A stretch of 23,525 nucleotides of DNA from a virus. How positions within the stretch are numbered: the stretch's first letter is position 1; each line of letters starts with the position of its first letter. A program made the position numbers and the translations under genes. Location of the stretch: the IMG/VR virus record IMGVR_UViG_3300034198_005353, positions 1 to 23,525 of that record; one strand, 5' to 3'. The notes beneath the pieces were generated by a model. The model searched no databases, was not told the origin of the DNA, and was given only the letters and a program-made list of their open reading frames with translations. Positions 22,392-23,525 of the stretch are shown here, piece by piece.

Positions 22392-23525
22392 GTGAGCCCG
22401 ACGCCATTCGCCTATCGCGCCTATGCGGGCGACGGGACCAACCGCGATTTCAGCGTGCCCTTCCCCTACATCGTGCAGGCGCACGTTGTGGTCGGACTGG
22501 GCTACGACCAGATCACGGGCGAGTTCAGCACCGTGCTGGCGCCGGGTGTTGGCTTCACCTGGCTGAGCAGCAACCTCATCAGAACGACCGTGGCGCCGGC
22601 CGTGGGCCAGACGCTCTCGATCCTGCGCGTTACCCCGATCGCCAGCCAACTGGTCGATTGGCAGGAAGGATCGCCGCCGACCCCGTTCGAGCTCGACACC
22701 GCCGACCGGCAGGTGCTCTATGTGGTGCAGGAGGAGCTGGACCGCTCCGAAGCGAACACAACCGAGCTGCTCAGGATCGCCACGGAGGCCGAGACCTCCG
22801 CAGACTCCGCCCTGGCGGCAGTGGCCGGGGTGCTGGATTACACCCCAGTGGCGAACCTGGCCGCCCTGGCGCTGGTGACGCCGGCCAACCTGCAATTTTT
22901 CGAGCTGAGGAACAGTACCGGCGCACAGACAAGCCCGCTGATCCAGAACGTCCCGGGCGGCTTCATCGGCTCCAATGCCCTGGCCATGAGGCTGCAGTAT
23001 CTGAGTGGTCCGGCTCGATATAACTACCTCTCCTATTCTGCGCTGGACCCAGAGAACCAGTACGCACCCAGGGCGGCAACTACCACCGCTATCAACAACG
23101 CGCAGACATCAGCGAATGACGCGAATACTGCCATCGGCGTCACCAACAGCACCGTTTCCAGCCTGTCGGCCGCTGTTGCCAACCAGGATGCGAGTTTCGT
23201 CAACCGCATTATCAATGGCGAGATGAATGTCAGCCAGCGGTTCGGGGTTGCCGTCGACACCCCGAGCCTGAGCGGCACCTATGGGCTGGATCGGTGGAGG
23301 TTCGACTGCTCGATTGTGAGCCGGGTGAGCCTGCAGCAATCTCAGGCCGCCCCACCGCCTGGCTTCACCCACTTCCAACGGGCCACAGTGGTGACGGGCA
23401 CAGCGGTGGCGGCCGGTGATTTCTTTTGCCTCGCCCAACCGATTGAGGCCAGTAACTGTGACGATCTGCAGTTCGGGCTGGCCACGGCTCAGTCGGTGAA
23501 CCTTCGGATGCAGGTTCGTTCCTCC
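22392..23525 (+). CDS. gp17: Tail fibre protein, N-terminal part (T7 gp17-like)
   Basis: The frame is open from GTG 22392 to the window end (378 codons), so the C-terminal receptor-binding part is missing. Residues about 5-130 match the T7 tail-fibre attachment domain: FAYRAYAGDGTNRDFSVPFPYI, VVVGLGYDQITGEF, LRVTPIASQLVDWQEGSPPTPFELDTADRQVLYVVQEELD. This part binds the gp11/gp12 nozzle. A helical linker rich in Ala, Asn and Thr follows (AATTTAINNAQTSANDANTAIG). After it, INGEMNVSQRFG and YGLDRWRFDCSIVSRVSLQQSQ begin a beta domain common in phage fibres (a NGxMxVxQRG...DRW pattern). GTG 22392 is the only possible start, because an in-frame TGA lies at 22377-22379. The fibre part from about 22900 is less GC-rich, suggesting exchange between phages. 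Confidence 0.93.
   Translation, partial: MSPTPFAYRAYAGDGTNRDFSVPFPYIVQAHVVVGLGYDQITGEFSTVLAPGVGFTWLSSNLIRTTVAPAVGQTLSILRVTPIASQLVDWQEGSPPTPFELDTADRQVLYVVQEELDRSEANTTELLRIATEAETSADSALAAVAGVLDYTPVANLAALALVTPANLQFFELRNSTGAQTSPLIQNVPGGFIGSNALAMRLQYLSGPARYNYLSYSALDPENQYAPRAATTTAINNAQTSANDANTAIGVTNSTVSSLSAAVANQDASFVNRIINGEMNVSQRFGVAVDTPSLSGTYGLDRWRFDCSIVSRVSLQQSQAAPPPGFTHFQRATVVTGTAVAAGDFFCLAQPIEASNCDDLQFGLATAQSVNLRMQVRSS

Noticed and set aside
22229-23023. 264-codon + strand frame across the gp16-gp17 junction
   Set aside because: It lies in a different frame from both the core protein end and the tail fibre. The fibre frame gives a clear T7 gp17 match, while this one gives Arg/Gly/Ala-rich noise.
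1-23525. Search for CRISPR arrays, tRNA or rRNA genes, insertion sequences, integrase or attachment sites
   Set aside because: No regularly spaced repeats, cloverleaf-like sequence, transposase or integrase motif was seen. Short tRNA fragments cannot be excluded by eye.

Overview
The window is a continuous stretch of a T7-like podovirus (Autographiviridae type) or a prophage of one. It runs from the end of the DNA-metabolism block, through the whole head, tail and ejection module, into the tail fibre. All genes are on the + strand. They are packed with overlaps of a few bases (ATGA, GTGA and TGATG junctions), and no gene-free stretch exceeds about 110 bases. The DNA is strongly GC-rich, roughly two thirds by eye, and GTG starts are common. 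The gene order and four repeated intergenic elements that partly resemble the published promoter of cyanophage Syn5 suggest a phage of a high-GC picocyanobacterium (Synechococcus/Cyanobium type). The host is an inference: no host gene, integrase, tRNA or photosynthesis gene is visible to confirm it.

Layout. Positions 2-3081 hold replication and recombination genes: a partial PDDEXK-like nuclease (in the position of T7 gene 3), a zinc-ribbon protein with a replication-protein-like C-terminus, a possible helicase-loader-like protein, four small unknown proteins, and a T7 gp6-like 5'-3' exonuclease. Positions 3126-4134 hold three small genes in the T7 6.5-7.3 position. Two of these look like paralogous minor virion proteins. 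Positions 4136-7806 hold portal (gp8), scaffold (gp9) and major capsid protein (gp10), followed by a strong intrinsic terminator. Positions 7907-11006 hold tail tube proteins A and B (gp11, gp12). Positions 11003-22343 hold a greatly enlarged ejection module: gp13-like, gp14-like, and three giant proteins of 1102, 1120 and 1131 residues where T7 has two (gp15, gp16). The tail fibre (gp17) starts at 22392 and runs off the right end. Terminase and lysis genes are not in the window and would be expected downstream. DNA polymerase, primase and RNA polymerase would be expected upstream.

How the parts work together. The nuclease and exonuclease genes would break down host DNA and process replication intermediates. 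The portal, scaffold and capsid build the prohead. Gp11, gp12 and gp17 complete the tail. The gp13-gp16-like proteins would be packaged in the head and ejected to open the envelope and carry DNA in. The first giant protein carries a degenerate M23-like domain and a lysozyme/transglycosylase-like domain. The second carries a ParB-like domain, which suggests an ejected effector as well as a structural role.

Most notable observation. A 21-base element with 12 invariant positions occurs four times, at exactly the junctions where T7 has late promoters (before the gp6.5-like gene, gp10, gp11 and gp17). It is the best candidate for the recognition sequence of this phage's own RNA polymerase.
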